Shown here: positions 6,783-14,678 of the stretch, in pieces
How positions within the stretch are numbered: the first letter of the stretch is position 1
How the letters are laid out: the number at the start of each line of letters is the position of its first letter
Assembly: GCA_003221195.1 (NCBI GenBank)
Contig: QHQO01000161.1
Location: 1-40,724 of the forward strand
Length of the DNA stretch: 40,724 nt
Origin: Verrucomicrobiota bacterium
Lineage (GTDB): Bacteria > Verrucomicrobiota > Verrucomicrobiia > Chthoniobacterales > UBA10450
Direction: 5' to 3'
The notes under the pieces: generated by a model
Database searches by the model: none
Told to the model about the DNA's origin: nothing
The model's input: only the letters and a program-made list of their open reading frames with translations
Program-made: the position numbers and the translations under genes

Positions 6783-7928
6783 CTACAAGTCACGCGCGAG
6801 TTCGCGCGCTTTCTCGCGCAATAATTCTCCAGCACGTTTCATTTGTTCCTTCTCGCTCATGTCAGAGCGCGCGAGTTGATCGACTTCATCAAACAACTCG
6901 TGCACCTGTTGGTTTCCGTCATAACGCCCAGCAATTGCGAAAACTTTCTTGCCAAGTTTTCGCGCCAATCTCGCAACCCCTGCAGGCGTTTTTCCCTCCA
7001 AAGTCTGCCGATCCAAGCTCCCCTCGCCCGTGATGACAACATCGACACCTTTCATTTTTGATTCCAGCCCGACGGCTTCTGCAACGACATCGAAGCCGGG
7101 CCGAATCGTCGCTCCGCAGAAACTCATCAGACCAAATCCGAGTCCACCCGCCGCGCCCGCGCCGGGCCTGTTGCGATAATCAAAATCAAATTCCTTAGCG
7201 ACAATATCAGTTAACCTGGTGAGTGCCCGTTCCAAGAGATTGAGCTCATTCTTCGTCGCGCCCTTTTGCGGACCAAATACTCGCGTCGCCCCATTTTCGC
7301 CGAGCAACGGATTCTGCACATCAACTGCAGCAATGATTTTCGGCAAATTCAAATCTTGCGGTCTTTCGATCCGACTGAGATTGACCAAATCGGTCACGCA
7401 TCCTCTGTCTTTTTCTTTCTGTTGCTCGCTTGCTGCGCCGAAACCTGGCGAAGGCGGGTGCTCATAATCGAATCGAAACCCCAAAGCCCTTGCCATCCCA
7501 GATCCGCCATCATTCGTTGCGCTGCCGCCAAGACCGAGAATGATTTCGTTCGCTCCTCGACCAGCTGCGTCCAAAATCATTTCGCCAACACCGAACGTGG
7601 TCGCGTAAACGGGGTCTCGTTCGCTTTCAGATAGTCGACGCATTCCGGCGGCTTCGCTCATTTCCAGCACCGCCAGTTTCCCGTCTTTAATCCACGCGTA
7701 ACGCGCCTCGATTTCACGACCGATTGGATCGTGTGCTTTGCATTTCAACCATGACCCTCCGCGCGCTTCGCAAATCGCTTCTGCCGTTCCCTCACCACCG
7801 TCCGCCATCGGCACGATGTCGATCTCGGCGTCCGGCAAAGCGTCGCGCAGACCTTTCGCAATGTTTTCGGCGACTTCTCGCGCGTTGAGTGCGCCTTTGA
7901 ATTTATCCGGAGCGATGAGGACTTTCAT
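6783..7928 (-). CDS. garK: Glycerate kinase (GarK/GlxK family)
   Basis: A 381-residue kinase that phosphorylates D-glycerate, normally to 2-phosphoglycerate in this family, linking glyoxylate or glucarate breakdown to glycolysis. The start MKVLIAPDKFKGAL is the conserved family N-terminus, followed by PMADGGEGT, GLGGSATNDGG, NPLLGENGATRVFGPQKGA and VVITGEGSLDRQT. Length is normal. Between GFRFDY and the NPLLGENG block there is an unusually hydrophilic loop (about residues 153-190). Part of it (156-168) is coded by a dispersed repeat also seen in hprK and upstream of coaD. No other glyoxylate-pathway gene is adjacent. A repeat fills the gap to gatB upstream. Confidence 0.93.
   Translation of the reverse strand: MKVLIAPDKFKGALNAREVAENIAKGLRDALPDAEIDIVPMADGGEGTAEAICEARGGSWLKCKAHDPIGREIEARYAWIKDGKLAVLEMSEAAGMRRLSESERDPVYATTFGVGEMILDAAGRGANEIILGLGGSATNDGGSGMARALGFRFDYEHPPSPGFGAASEQQKEKDRGCVTDLVNLSRIERPQDLNLPKIIAAVDVQNPLLGENGATRVFGPQKGATKNELNLLERALTRLTDIVAKEFDFDYRNRPGAGAAGGLGFGLMSFCGATIRPGFDVVAEAVGLESKMKGVDVVITGEGSLDRQTLEGKTPAGVARLARKLGKKVFAIAGRYDGNQQVHELFDEVDQLARSDMSEKEQMKRAGELLREKARELARDL
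7426..7463 (-). repeat. REP-like repeat inside the glycerate kinase gene
   Basis: On the minus strand: GAGCACCCGCCTTCGC followed by a T-rich spacer and CGGCGCAGCA. Nearly the same 38 bases occur in the 3' end of hprK (31562-31599), and a more diverged copy lies upstream of coaD (38375-38414). Here it is read in frame as EHPPSPGFGAASE. Confidence 0.6.
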
Positions 7929-7930
7929 GG

Positions 7931-8014
7931 TGGCACAGGCCGGCGGGCGTCTCGCCTGCCGGATCGAGCAGGCTAGAAGCCCTCTCGCCCAACAGACGAG
8001 AACATCTGTGCTAC
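7931..8014. repeat. TAGCACAG...CTGTGC palindromic intergenic element
   Basis: The gap between gatB and glycerate kinase is filled by a composite palindrome: on the minus strand GTAGCACAGATG at one end and GGCAGGCGAGACGCCCGCC and GGCCTGTGCC at the other. The block GGGCGTCTCGCCTGC recurs at 11896-11910. The gatB stop TAG lies in the repeat end. Confidence 0.55.
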
Positions 8015-9465
8015 GATTGCAACTTTCGTTCCAAAATTTCTCCGGCCAACTGCGGATTAGCCTTCCCTTTTGATAATTTAATCACCTGCCCCTTAAGAAA
8101 ATTTAGGGAGGAGATATTACCGGCTTTGAAATCCGCGACCGGCTTGGGATTCGCGGCGATTACTTCGTCGCATAATTTTTCGATAGTGCTTAGATCGCTT
8201 AGTTGTTCGATCCCCTTTTCTTTCACAATCGTGGGCGCCGTTCTTCCACTCGCAAACATCTCCGCGAAAACCTCTTTACCTTGCTTGCCGCTGATTTTTC
8301 CGCTGTCGATCAGATTGACCAACTCATCAAAGGCCTCTGGTGGAATCGGACAATCGGTGATGGTTTTACCGGCGCTGCTAAGAGCGTTCTGCAGGTCGTT
8401 TAGAATCCAGTTTGCGATATTCTTCGGTTTCTTTGCGCCTTTAGCTGCCGCTTCAAAATAACGCGCCACATCAAGATCGTTCGCCAGCACGGCAGCATCG
8501 TACGGGCTCACCTGGTATTGCTGCACAAAACGGTCTCGTTTCGCTTTCGGCAACTCAGGCACCCGCTGTCGAACTTCGGCCAGAAGCACTTCAGTTTTTA
8601 CCGGCACAAGGTCAGGATCCGGGAAGTAGCGGTAATCATGCGCGAATTCTTTTGTCCTCATCAAAAACGTTTCGCCGGCTGTATCGCTCCAACCCCGTGT
8701 CTCTTGCTCGAGTGTGTCGCCATTTTCTAGTGCACTAATTTGACGTCGGATCTCGTACGCCAGGGCGCGTCGCACTCCACTGAGTGAATTCAGGTTCTTG
8801 ATCTCGATCTTCGCTCCAAGCTCTGTCTGCGACTCCGGTCGCACCGACACGTTGCAGTCACAGCGGAGTTGCCCCTTCTCCATATCGGCATCGCTTACCG
8901 CTCCGTAGATCAAGATTTGCCTGAGAGACGTCAGAAACGCGAACGCTTCCTCCGGCGAGTTGATTTCCGGTTGCGTCACGATCTCCATCAACGGTATGCC
9001 GGCACGATTGAAGTCGATTCCCGTGCTGTTCTCAAGGTGGAAGCTCTTGGCCACGTCTTCCTCGAGATGAATGCGCACGAGATGCACTTCCTTGTCGGGC
9101 GTAGCGATATTTTTCTGTGCGTCCTTCGGGTAAGCCAGATCGTGCAATGGGACGGCGCCGTTGGAGCAAAGCGGCATGTCGTACTGCGAGATCTGATAGT
9201 TCTTCGGCATGTCTGGATAGAAATAGTTTTTGCGATCGAACTTGCAGATGGGTGCAATGTCGCATCCGAGCATGAGTCCAGTCAGCACCGTCATGCGCAG
9301 CGCCTCCTGATTCATCACTGGCAATGCGCCAGGCAAACCAAGACAAACCGGGCAGGTGTGCGTGTTCGGTTCCGCTCCGAACTCAACCGGCGAAGCACAA
9401 AACATCTTCGAGCGCGTGTTAAGCTGGACGTGCACTTCCAGACCGATGGTGGCGAGATACTTCAT
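8011..9465 (-). CDS. gatB: Asp-tRNA(Asn)/Glu-tRNA(Gln) amidotransferase subunit B
   Basis: A 484-residue subunit of GatCAB, which activates and amidates Glu-tRNA(Gln) (or Asp-tRNA(Asn)) in organisms lacking GlnRS or AsnRS. The start is the ATG at 9465 (MKYLATIGLEVHVQLNT), the invariant family N-terminus; 16 further upstream codons belong to a dispersed repeat. Family blocks include KMFCASPVEFG, HTCPVCLGLPG, KNYFYPDMPKNYQISQYD, GIDFNRAGIPLMEIVT and RCDCNVSVRP, plus the C-terminal YqeY-like tail (FLKGQVIKLSKGKANPQLAGEIL). gatA and gatC are not adjacent, so the subunits are scattered. Because asnS is present in the window, GatCAB here most likely serves Gln-tRNA synthesis. Confidence 0.97.
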   Translation of the reverse strand: MKYLATIGLEVHVQLNTRSKMFCASPVEFGAEPNTHTCPVCLGLPGALPVMNQEALRMTVLTGLMLGCDIAPICKFDRKNYFYPDMPKNYQISQYDMPLCSNGAVPLHDLAYPKDAQKNIATPDKEVHLVRIHLEEDVAKSFHLENSTGIDFNRAGIPLMEIVTQPEINSPEEAFAFLTSLRQILIYGAVSDADMEKGQLRCDCNVSVRPESQTELGAKIEIKNLNSLSGVRRALAYEIRRQISALENGDTLEQETRGWSDTAGETFLMRTKEFAHDYRYFPDPDLVPVKTEVLLAEVRQRVPELPKAKRDRFVQQYQVSPYDAAVLANDLDVARYFEAAAKGAKKPKNIANWILNDLQNALSSAGKTITDCPIPPEAFDELVNLIDSGKISGKQGKEVFAEMFASGRTAPTIVKEKGIEQLSDLSTIEKLCDEVIAANPKPVADFKAGNISSLNFLKGQVIKLSKGKANPQLAGEILERKLQS

Positions 9466-9508
9466 GCGATTCCGTATATTCGTTGAAGCGTTAAAGCGTT
9501 GCTGCCTT

Positions 9509-9603
9509 GTCATGTTGAGCGGAGCGAAACATCTCTAGCTGTTGGCTTGGGGCAACTCGAACTCCAGAAGGGATCAGAGATTCTTCGCTTCATTCAGAAT
9601 GAC
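9509..9603. repeat. Dispersed TCATTCTGAGCGAAGCGAAGA-type inverted repeat, copy 1
   Basis: The left arm TGTCATGTTGAGCGGAGCGA continues into AACATCTCT; the right arm CAGAGATTCTTCGCTT continues into CATTCAGAATGACG. The arms are inverted copies around a short variable centre. It is one of five copies in the window (others at 10619, 16367, 18507 and 36537). Confidence 0.8.
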
Positions 9604-9623
9604 GGAGGACGGTTCCAACCGCT

Positions 9624-10616
9624 TCAACGCTTTAGCGGTTTAGCAGGTGGCGAATTCTGCTCCAGCGCATAATCGAGCGCGCGCTGAATGTCGAATTTCC
9701 TGACTCGCTCTGCGAGGACCGGATCATTTGCCGCATCGATGACACGAGGATTTTGAAGGAGATCGACGAAGCGCCTCTGCGCGATCAGATCGGCGATTTC
9801 CGGATCGCTTCGCAACGCGACGATCTTTGGATGCTCGCTCAATTCGCGGGCACCCGGGAACGTTAGAAATTTCTCCGCGCGTTCCGGGCTGGAAAGAACG
9901 TTCCCCGCTTTCTCCAGCGTTTCATATGTTCTCTGCGAAATCGGGTCGGCGCCCTTGAACACGCTTCCAAGCAGACCTAGTTCGAGCGAATTCTTCAGGC
10001 GTGCCAGTGATGTCGCGAGCGCCGGCGCGCGATCGTCTGATTCCGAAAGAAAATGGCGGCGCACATCGAGAGCACGGGAGGTTGCATCTTGTGCATCATG
10101 CGCTGATGCGCGCGGCCGGCTGCGAGCCTGCCCTTCAGCGAGAGCGCCAATCGCTCGCACACTCGCAACGGTCAGCCAAAGCAAAAAAACGCCGAAAAAC
10201 AATCCAATGATTGCACCCGAAAAACCGTAAAGAAAATAGACCAGTCCGGATTCCTGCTGGGAAGTTCGCTTAAACAAAATCGCTCCGATGCCGCTTATGA
10301 GCGCATAGACGGCCAGGGCAAGTATTGCGCCGCATAAGATCGACAAAAGGGGGTCAGGTATTTTGAAAAAGGACCGCGCCGCAGGAACACACAAGCCGCC
10401 TCCAAGAAACGCAGCCCCGTAGGCAGCGGCAAGAGCGATAAGGCGCATGACTTGACGCATCAAGCCCAATCGCCAACCCCGCACGACTTCGAATAAAATC
10501 AAAATGACGCCAAAAGAAATGAAGACTACCTGCCAAAGTGGCGACCCGGCGACTGACGGAATTGCGGATTGCGGATTTTGGATTGCGGATAGGTGAATGC
10601 CTACGAACGACCTCAT
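9624..10616 (-). CDS. CvpA-family membrane protein
   Basis: A 330-residue membrane protein. Four or five hydrophobic segments fill residues 28-175 and show the CvpA pattern (short segment, then WRLGLMRQVMRLIALAAAYGAAFLGG, FLYGFSGAIIGLFFGVFLLWL). The C-terminal half (about 185-330) is soluble and helical. CvpA was first linked to colicin V secretion and is now tied to envelope homeostasis; the role here is unknown. The first 21 residues (MRSFVGIHLSAIQNPQSAIPS) are coded partly by a heptamer repeat of the GGATTGC type, and no other in-frame start exists before MRQVM, so the N-terminus has probably been rebuilt from the repeat or the true start is misread. Confidence 0.75.
   Translation of the reverse strand: MRSFVGIHLSAIQNPQSAIPSVAGSPLWQVVFISFGVILILFEVVRGWRLGLMRQVMRLIALAAAYGAAFLGGGLCVPAARSFFKIPDPLLSILCGAILALAVYALISGIGAILFKRTSQQESGLVYFLYGFSGAIIGLFFGVFLLWLTVASVRAIGALAEGQARSRPRASAHDAQDATSRALDVRRHFLSESDDRAPALATSLARLKNSLELGLLGSVFKGADPISQRTYETLEKAGNVLSSPERAEKFLTFPGARELSEHPKIVALRSDPEIADLIAQRRFVDLLQNPRVIDAANDPVLAERVRKFDIQRALDYALEQNSPPAKPLKR
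10558..10592. repeat. Heptamer repeat (GGATTGC/GGATTTT)
   Basis: About five units, ATTGCGG ATTGCGG ATTTTGG ATTGCGG AT, in perfect 7-bp register. They overlap the 5' coding end of the CvpA-like gene on the opposite strand, where they are read as IQNPQSAI. Confidence 0.75.
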
Positions 10617-10618
10617 AT

Positions 10619-10710
10619 TGTCATTCTGAGCGAAGCGAAGAATCTCTGATCATTTCTGAAGGGGCAGCCAGGAAACAGCCAGGGATGTTTCGCTTCGCTC
10701 AATATGACAG
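10619..10710. repeat. Dispersed TCATTCTGAGCGAAGCGAAGA-type inverted repeat, copy 2
   Basis: Left arm TGTCATTCTGAGCGAAGCGA continuing AGAATCTCTGATCA; right arm CAGGGATGTTTCGCTTCGCT continuing CAATATGACA. Located between the CvpA-like gene and aroC. Confidence 0.85.
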
Positions 10711-10742
10711 TGCTGATACTGGATAGTTCTGGCATTTCGATC

Positions 10743-11855
10743 TCACTGTTCCGCACTCGACATTCCGCGATCTGCAATCATGATTGCACGCTGCCGCAAA
10801 GCATGATCGCAAAGCACCAGCGCGGCCATCGCTTCCACGATCGGCACCGCTCGGGGAAGAACGCACGGATCATGGCGTCCGCGGGCAGCGAGCTGAGTTT
10901 GCTTGCGTGAACTGGTCACGGTCTTCTGTTCATGGGCGATCGTAGCTGTCGGCTTGAACGCGACACGAAAATAAATCTCCTCTCCATTACTGATGCCGCC
11001 CTGCGCGCCGCCAGAATTGTTAGTTGCCGCGCGAATTCTCCCGCCGCGTATTTCAAATGGATCGTTATGCTGCGAGCCCCGCATCCGCGTCGCGGCAAAA
11101 CCAGAACCAATCTCGAATCCTTTCGTTGCCGGTATGCTCAGCATCGCTTTAGCCAGATCTGCATCGAGCTTGTCGAAAACCGGTTCGCCGAGTCCGGGCG
11201 GAATGCCGCGCACCACGCATTCAATAACGCCACCAACCGAATCGCCTTTGTTGCGAATCTCTTCGATCAGCGACACCATCTTTTTCGCCGCCACGGTATC
11301 CGGGCAGCGAACAATATTCTTCTCGATCTCCTTCCCCTTTACGGTGGAACGATTGATTTTCGCAACGACTTCGTGAATTTGCGTGACGTAGGCGACAATC
11401 TCGAATTCCGCATACAGCACTGACAATATTTTCTTTGCAACTGCGCCTGCTGCCACTCGGCCGATAGTTTCCCGCGCTGAAGCGCGGCCACCGCCCTGCC
11501 AGTTCCGTATTCCATACTTGGCTTCATAAGTGAAATCGGCATGCGAAGGCCGAAATTTCTCTGCGATCTCCATGTAGTCCTCCGGTCGCGCGTCTTTGTT
11601 GCGCACGAGAATCGCGATCGGAGTACCGAGTGTTTTGCCTCCAAAGATACCTGACAGAATTTCGCATCGATCTTCTTCTTTCCGCTGCGTTGCAATTTTA
11701 CTTTGACCCGGACGGCGGCGGTCCAGCTCCCGTTGGATCCGTGCCTCAGACAGTTCAATATTCGGCGGGCAACCGTCGATGACCACGCCCACGCCGCCCC
11801 CGTGCGATTCGCCAAAAGTGGTGACGCGAAAGAGCTGGCCAAAGGTGTTGGACAT
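10743..11855 (-). CDS. aroC: Chorismate synthase
   Basis: A 370-residue enzyme that converts 5-enolpyruvylshikimate 3-phosphate to chorismate with reduced FMN, the last common step of aromatic amino-acid synthesis. The start [23 protein letters not shown] carries the GESHG signature. Further family blocks are [70 protein letters not shown] and [18 protein letters not shown]. Length and both ends are normal. A dispersed palindrome precedes the start; neighbours are unrelated to aromatic synthesis. Confidence 0.98.
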   Translation of the reverse strand: MSNTFGQLFRVTTFGESHGGGVGVVIDGCPPNIELSEARIQRELDRRRPGQSKIATQRKEEDRCEILSGIFGGKTLGTPIAILVRNKDARPEDYMEIAEKFRPSHADFTYEAKYGIRNWQGGGRASARETIGRVAAGAVAKKILSVLYAEFEIVAYVTQIHEVVAKINRSTVKGKEIEKNIVRCPDTVAAKKMVSLIEEIRNKGDSVGGVIECVVRGIPPGLGEPVFDKLDADLAKAMLSIPATKGFEIGSGFAATRMRGSQHNDPFEIRGGRIRAATNNSGGAQGGISNGEEIYFRVAFKPTATIAHEQKTVTSSRKQTQLAARGRHDPCVLPRAVPIVEAMAALVLCDHALRQRAIMIADRGMSSAEQ

Positions 11856-11862
11856 TAAACTA

Positions 11863-11948
11863 TTGTAGCACAGGCATCTTGCCTGTGGGGCCAGCGGGCG
11901 TCTCGCCTGCGGAAATCCCCACTCGGCAGGCGAGATGCATGCCTACCC
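11863..11948. repeat. TGTAGCACAGG composite palindromic element
   Basis: It begins TTGTAGCACAGGCATC and pairs ACAGGCA with TGCCTGT (11869-11886). A second part, GGGCGTCTCGCCTGC (11896-11910), faces GGCAGGCGAGATGC (11926-11939). It occupies the gap between aroC and the Lrp gene and shares blocks with the element at 7931-8014. Confidence 0.65.
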
Positions 11949-11967
11949 CACCGCCGGGACGGCCGTG

Positions 11968-12453
11968 TTACTGTTTCGTGCTCTTGGGAGCAGGAGGCGA
12001 CAAAAGCTGAGGCGACCGTGGCGGCACGGGCGAGGACTGCACAATGGACGTTGTCGTCTGTCCATGAACGAGAAAGCGATCCAGCACGCGATCCAAAGAC
12101 GCGATTTCGGGCAGGTGCACTTTGAGAATGAAACAATCTTCTCCGGTGACTCGATGACATTCCACTATCTCGGGAATTTGTTGAGCAAGCGCCGAGATTT
12201 TTGGCACGTGGCCGGGTAGTGGCCGGATTCTGACGAACGCTGTGATATCATGCCCTGCCGCTTTCGGATCCAGTTCGAGACGATAGCCGGCGATCACACC
12301 ACTTTTTTCTAAACGTCGAACGCGCTCTTTCGCCGCTGGATTGGACATCCGAATTTTTCTGGCCAGCTCGGCGGTCGACATTCGTGGATTCCGTTGCAAG
12401 AGCTTCAGAATTTCAATATTCTTGTGATCTTCTAATATTTCCTTAATATTCAC
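11968..12453 (-). CDS. Lrp/AsnC family transcriptional regulator
   Basis: A 161-residue regulator. The N-terminal winged HTH (residues 10-60: ILKLLQRNPRMSTAELARKI...VRRLEKSGVI) is followed by an RAM effector domain (about 62-140: AFVRIRPLPGH...VTGEDCFILKVHL). The start is a GTG at 12453, chosen because a strong ribosome site (GGGGGGAG) lies 5 nt upstream. The last 20 residues are a Pro/Ser-rich tail. Proteins of this family bind amino acids and control their transport and metabolism. The divergent EamA exporter 95 bp away and the palindrome between them suggest local control of amino-acid export, by analogy with Lrp-exporter pairs; this is inference. Confidence 0.92.
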   Translation of the reverse strand: MNIKEILEDHKNIEILKLLQRNPRMSTAELARKIRMSNPAAKERVRRLEKSGVIAGYRLELDPKAAGHDITAFVRIRPLPGHVPKISALAQQIPEIVECHRVTGEDCFILKVHLPEIASLDRVLDRFLVHGQTTTSIVQSSPVPPRSPQLLSPPAPKSTKQ

Positions 12454-12478
12454 GGATCTCCCCCCCTAATACATTAAA

Positions 12479-12495
12479 AGTTATCACTGATAACT
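12479..12495. promoter_or_regulatory. 17-bp perfect palindrome, probable operator
   Basis: AGTTATCACTGATAACT is a perfect inverted repeat centred on 12487, in the 95-bp region between the divergent Lrp-type gene (start 12453) and the exporter (start 12549). Position and symmetry suit a dimeric HTH regulator, most simply the adjacent Lrp/AsnC protein. Confidence 0.6.
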
Positions 12496-12548
12496 AGAGT
12501 CTACCTTATTTATGCTTGTTCTCATGGCTCAATGATCTATTTATAATT

Positions 12549-13445
12549 ATGACGGACGAGATCATTTTTCCGACAAAGCCAATAGCCGGGGAACGGCCGC
12601 GCACAGCGGAACGTATTCCGCCGGAGGCTTTTTTTATTTGCAGCGCCATTTTTCATTATCTTGGGCCAGCCTTTGCAGTGCTTCTCTTTGCCAGGGTTGA
12701 TGTATTAGGCGTCGCGTGGCTGCGGATTGCAAGCGCGGCGGTAGTGTTCGCAGTCTGGAAGCGTCCCTGGCGTTTATTCGCTGAATTGGAGACACGCGAG
12801 CGGCGAACCGTGATCGCATTAGGTTTCGTGCTGGCAATCATGAACGTCTGTTTTTATCTGGCGATCGATCGGCTGCCATTAGCGACAGTCGGGACAATTG
12901 AGTTTCTCGGACCAATCGTGCTGGCAGCATTCGGTGTGCGGACGATGCGAAATCTTGCCGCTCTACTACTCGCGTGCGGCGGGGTGTTCCTGTTGACCAG
13001 CGTGCGGATCAGCGGCGAGCCGATTGGATACATTTTCGCATTTGCGAATTGCGCGCTATTCGTTCTTTACATTCTGCTTGGGCATCGGATCGCCGCGACC
13101 GGTGGCCGCGGTGGAGTTGAACGTCTGGCACTGGCAATGGTTATCGCGAGTCTTGTGGTCACCCCTATTGGATTAAAAAACGCGTTGGTCGCAGTGTTCG
13201 ATCCAAGTCTTCTTCTCGCTGGCGCCGGCGTCGGTATTTGTTCCTCCGTCATCCCTTACATCTGCGATCAATTTGCAATGGCGCGATTATCGAAGGCCAC
13301 TTTTGCTCTTATGCTGTCCCTGTTGCCTGCGACAGCATGTCTGGTCGGAATAGTCGTGCTGCGACAGGTTCCGTCGATTTCCGACCTAAGCGGCGTCGGT
13401 GCAGTGATAGCTGGGGTCGCTTTAAAACGAAGCGCACATGGTTAG
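12549..13445 (+). CDS. EamA/DMT-superfamily exporter, RhtA-like
   Basis: A 298-residue inner-membrane transporter with about ten hydrophobic segments and two EamA halves. The segment FHYLGPAFAVLLFARVDVLGVAWLRIASAA resembles RhtA-type threonine/homoserine exporters, as does LPLATVGTIEFLGPIVLAA. I use the ATG at 12549; an in-frame TTG at 12516 would add 11 residues but has no ribosome site. The divergent Lrp-type regulator supports amino-acid efflux. The stop codon (13443-13445) overlaps the left end of a MITE-like element by 2 bp. Exact substrates cannot be deduced. Confidence 0.88.
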   Translation: MTDEIIFPTKPIAGERPRTAERIPPEAFFICSAIFHYLGPAFAVLLFARVDVLGVAWLRIASAAVVFAVWKRPWRLFAELETRERRTVIALGFVLAIMNVCFYLAIDRLPLATVGTIEFLGPIVLAAFGVRTMRNLAALLLACGGVFLLTSVRISGEPIGYIFAFANCALFVLYILLGHRIAATGGRGGVERLALAMVIASLVVTPIGLKNALVAVFDPSLLLAGAGVGICSSVIPYICDQFAMARLSKATFALMLSLLPATACLVGIVVLRQVPSISDLSGVGAVIAGVALKRSAHG

Positions 13446-13645
13446 AAGCCATCACATAAATAGGAAACGGGTACGTTGCTTGAGATTTGGCGTTACAGCA
13501 ATGCGCGAGGAGGGAGAATATCTTTCATGGATCTGTGACCGACGAGCAACGCCGCTGCAGCGGCAAAGATCCGCAACCCTCCGGGCTAAGCTCTGCCGCC
13601 CGCCAGAGCTTAGCGCACACATTCCCTATTTATGTGATGGGTTCT
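13444..13645. mobile_element. 202-bp MITE-like element with 21-bp terminal inverted repeats
   Basis: AGAAGCCATCACATAAATAGG (13444-13464) is repeated inverted at 13625-13645 with one mismatch; the inner 16 bp are identical. The interior has no credible gene but contains a 14-bp palindrome GCCGCTGCAGCGGC (13551-13564) and a perfect 11-bp stem GCTAAGCTCTG / CAGAGCTTAGC (13585-13595 and 13604-13614). It fills the gap between the exporter stop and the ribosome site of the aldo/keto reductase. Confidence 0.75.
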
Positions 13646-13664
13646 TAAACGGAGGTGTTAAAGG

Positions 13665-14642
13665 ATGAATTATACAAATCTTGGTAAAACGGGACTCAAG
13701 GTATCCCGAATCTGTCTGGGCTGCATGAGTTACGGACTCGAGGAGAGAGAGTGGGGTCTGAATGAGGAACAAGGTCGGCCTTTCATTAAACGAGCGCTCG
13801 AGCTTGGCATTAACTTTTTTGACACAGCCAACATGTACGGGAATGGCAGGAGCGAAGAAGTTTTGGGCCGTGCGCTGCACGATTTTGCGAAACGGGATGA
13901 GACAGTCATCGCGACGAAAGTCTATTTCCCGATGCGTCCCGATGTGAATGGGCGTGGATTGTCCCGCAAAACGATCATGACAGAGATCGACCATAGTTTG
14001 CGGCGACTAGGAACGGATTACGTCGATCTTTATCAGATCCACCGTTGGGATTACGATACGCCGATTGAAGAGACACTAGAGGCCCTTCACGACGTCGTAA
14101 AATCAGGAAAGACGCGTTACATCGGGGCATCATCGATGTTTGCCTGGCGATTCTGCAAGGCTCTTTACCTGGCCGATCTCCACAGTTGGACGCGTTTTGT
14201 TTCGATGCAGCCGCATTACAATCTGCTGAATCGTGAAGAGGAACGGGAGATGTTACCTCTTTGCCTGACGGAGGGTATTGGTGTGTTGCCATGGAGCCCA
14301 CTGGCGCGCGGTCGCCTTGCTCGCGCCTGGGAAACGCAGTCGAGCACTACTCGCGGTCAGACTGATGAGTACGGCAAAAAACTTTATTCCGGGACTGAGA
14401 AAGCGGACAAACCGGTTGTAGAGCGCGTGGGAGAAATTGCCAAGGCGCGAGGCATCCCTCGCGCACAGATCGCGCTCGCGTGGTTGCTTCACAAGCCTGC
14501 GGTAACGGCGCCGATTGTTGGCGCAACTAAACTTCACCATCTCGAAGAAGCAGTGGCAGCTCTGAACGTGAAACTATCCGACGCGGAAATCGAAGCGCTC
14601 GAGGCGCCATACGTGCCTCATCCGATCGCCGGATTCGAATGA
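13665..14642 (+). CDS. Aldo/keto reductase
   Basis: A 325-residue NADPH-dependent oxidoreductase with a TIM barrel, close to the YajO/YghZ type. The catalytic tetrad is visible as Asp and Tyr in FFDTANMYGNGRSE, Lys in ATKVYF and His in YQIHRWD. The cofactor-binding C-terminus is present (PRAQIALAWLLHKPAVTAPIVGATKLHHLEE). A GGAGG ribosome site begins 15 bp before the ATG at 13665. The next gene, a cupin, follows 36 bp later and may be cotranscribed. The physiological substrate is unknown. Confidence 0.93.
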   Translation: MNYTNLGKTGLKVSRICLGCMSYGLEEREWGLNEEQGRPFIKRALELGINFFDTANMYGNGRSEEVLGRALHDFAKRDETVIATKVYFPMRPDVNGRGLSRKTIMTEIDHSLRRLGTDYVDLYQIHRWDYDTPIEETLEALHDVVKSGKTRYIGASSMFAWRFCKALYLADLHSWTRFVSMQPHYNLLNREEEREMLPLCLTEGIGVLPWSPLARGRLARAWETQSSTTRGQTDEYGKKLYSGTEKADKPVVERVGEIAKARGIPRAQIALAWLLHKPAVTAPIVGATKLHHLEEAVAALNVKLSDAEIEALEAPYVPHPIAGFE

Positions 14643-14678
14643 GCAAGATTTCGAGAGCGAACGTGGCAGAAGACATCG

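Noticed and set aside
8869-9486. Open frame of 205 codons on the plus strand
   Set aside because: It is a shadow of gatB, whose conserved motifs lie on the minus strand.
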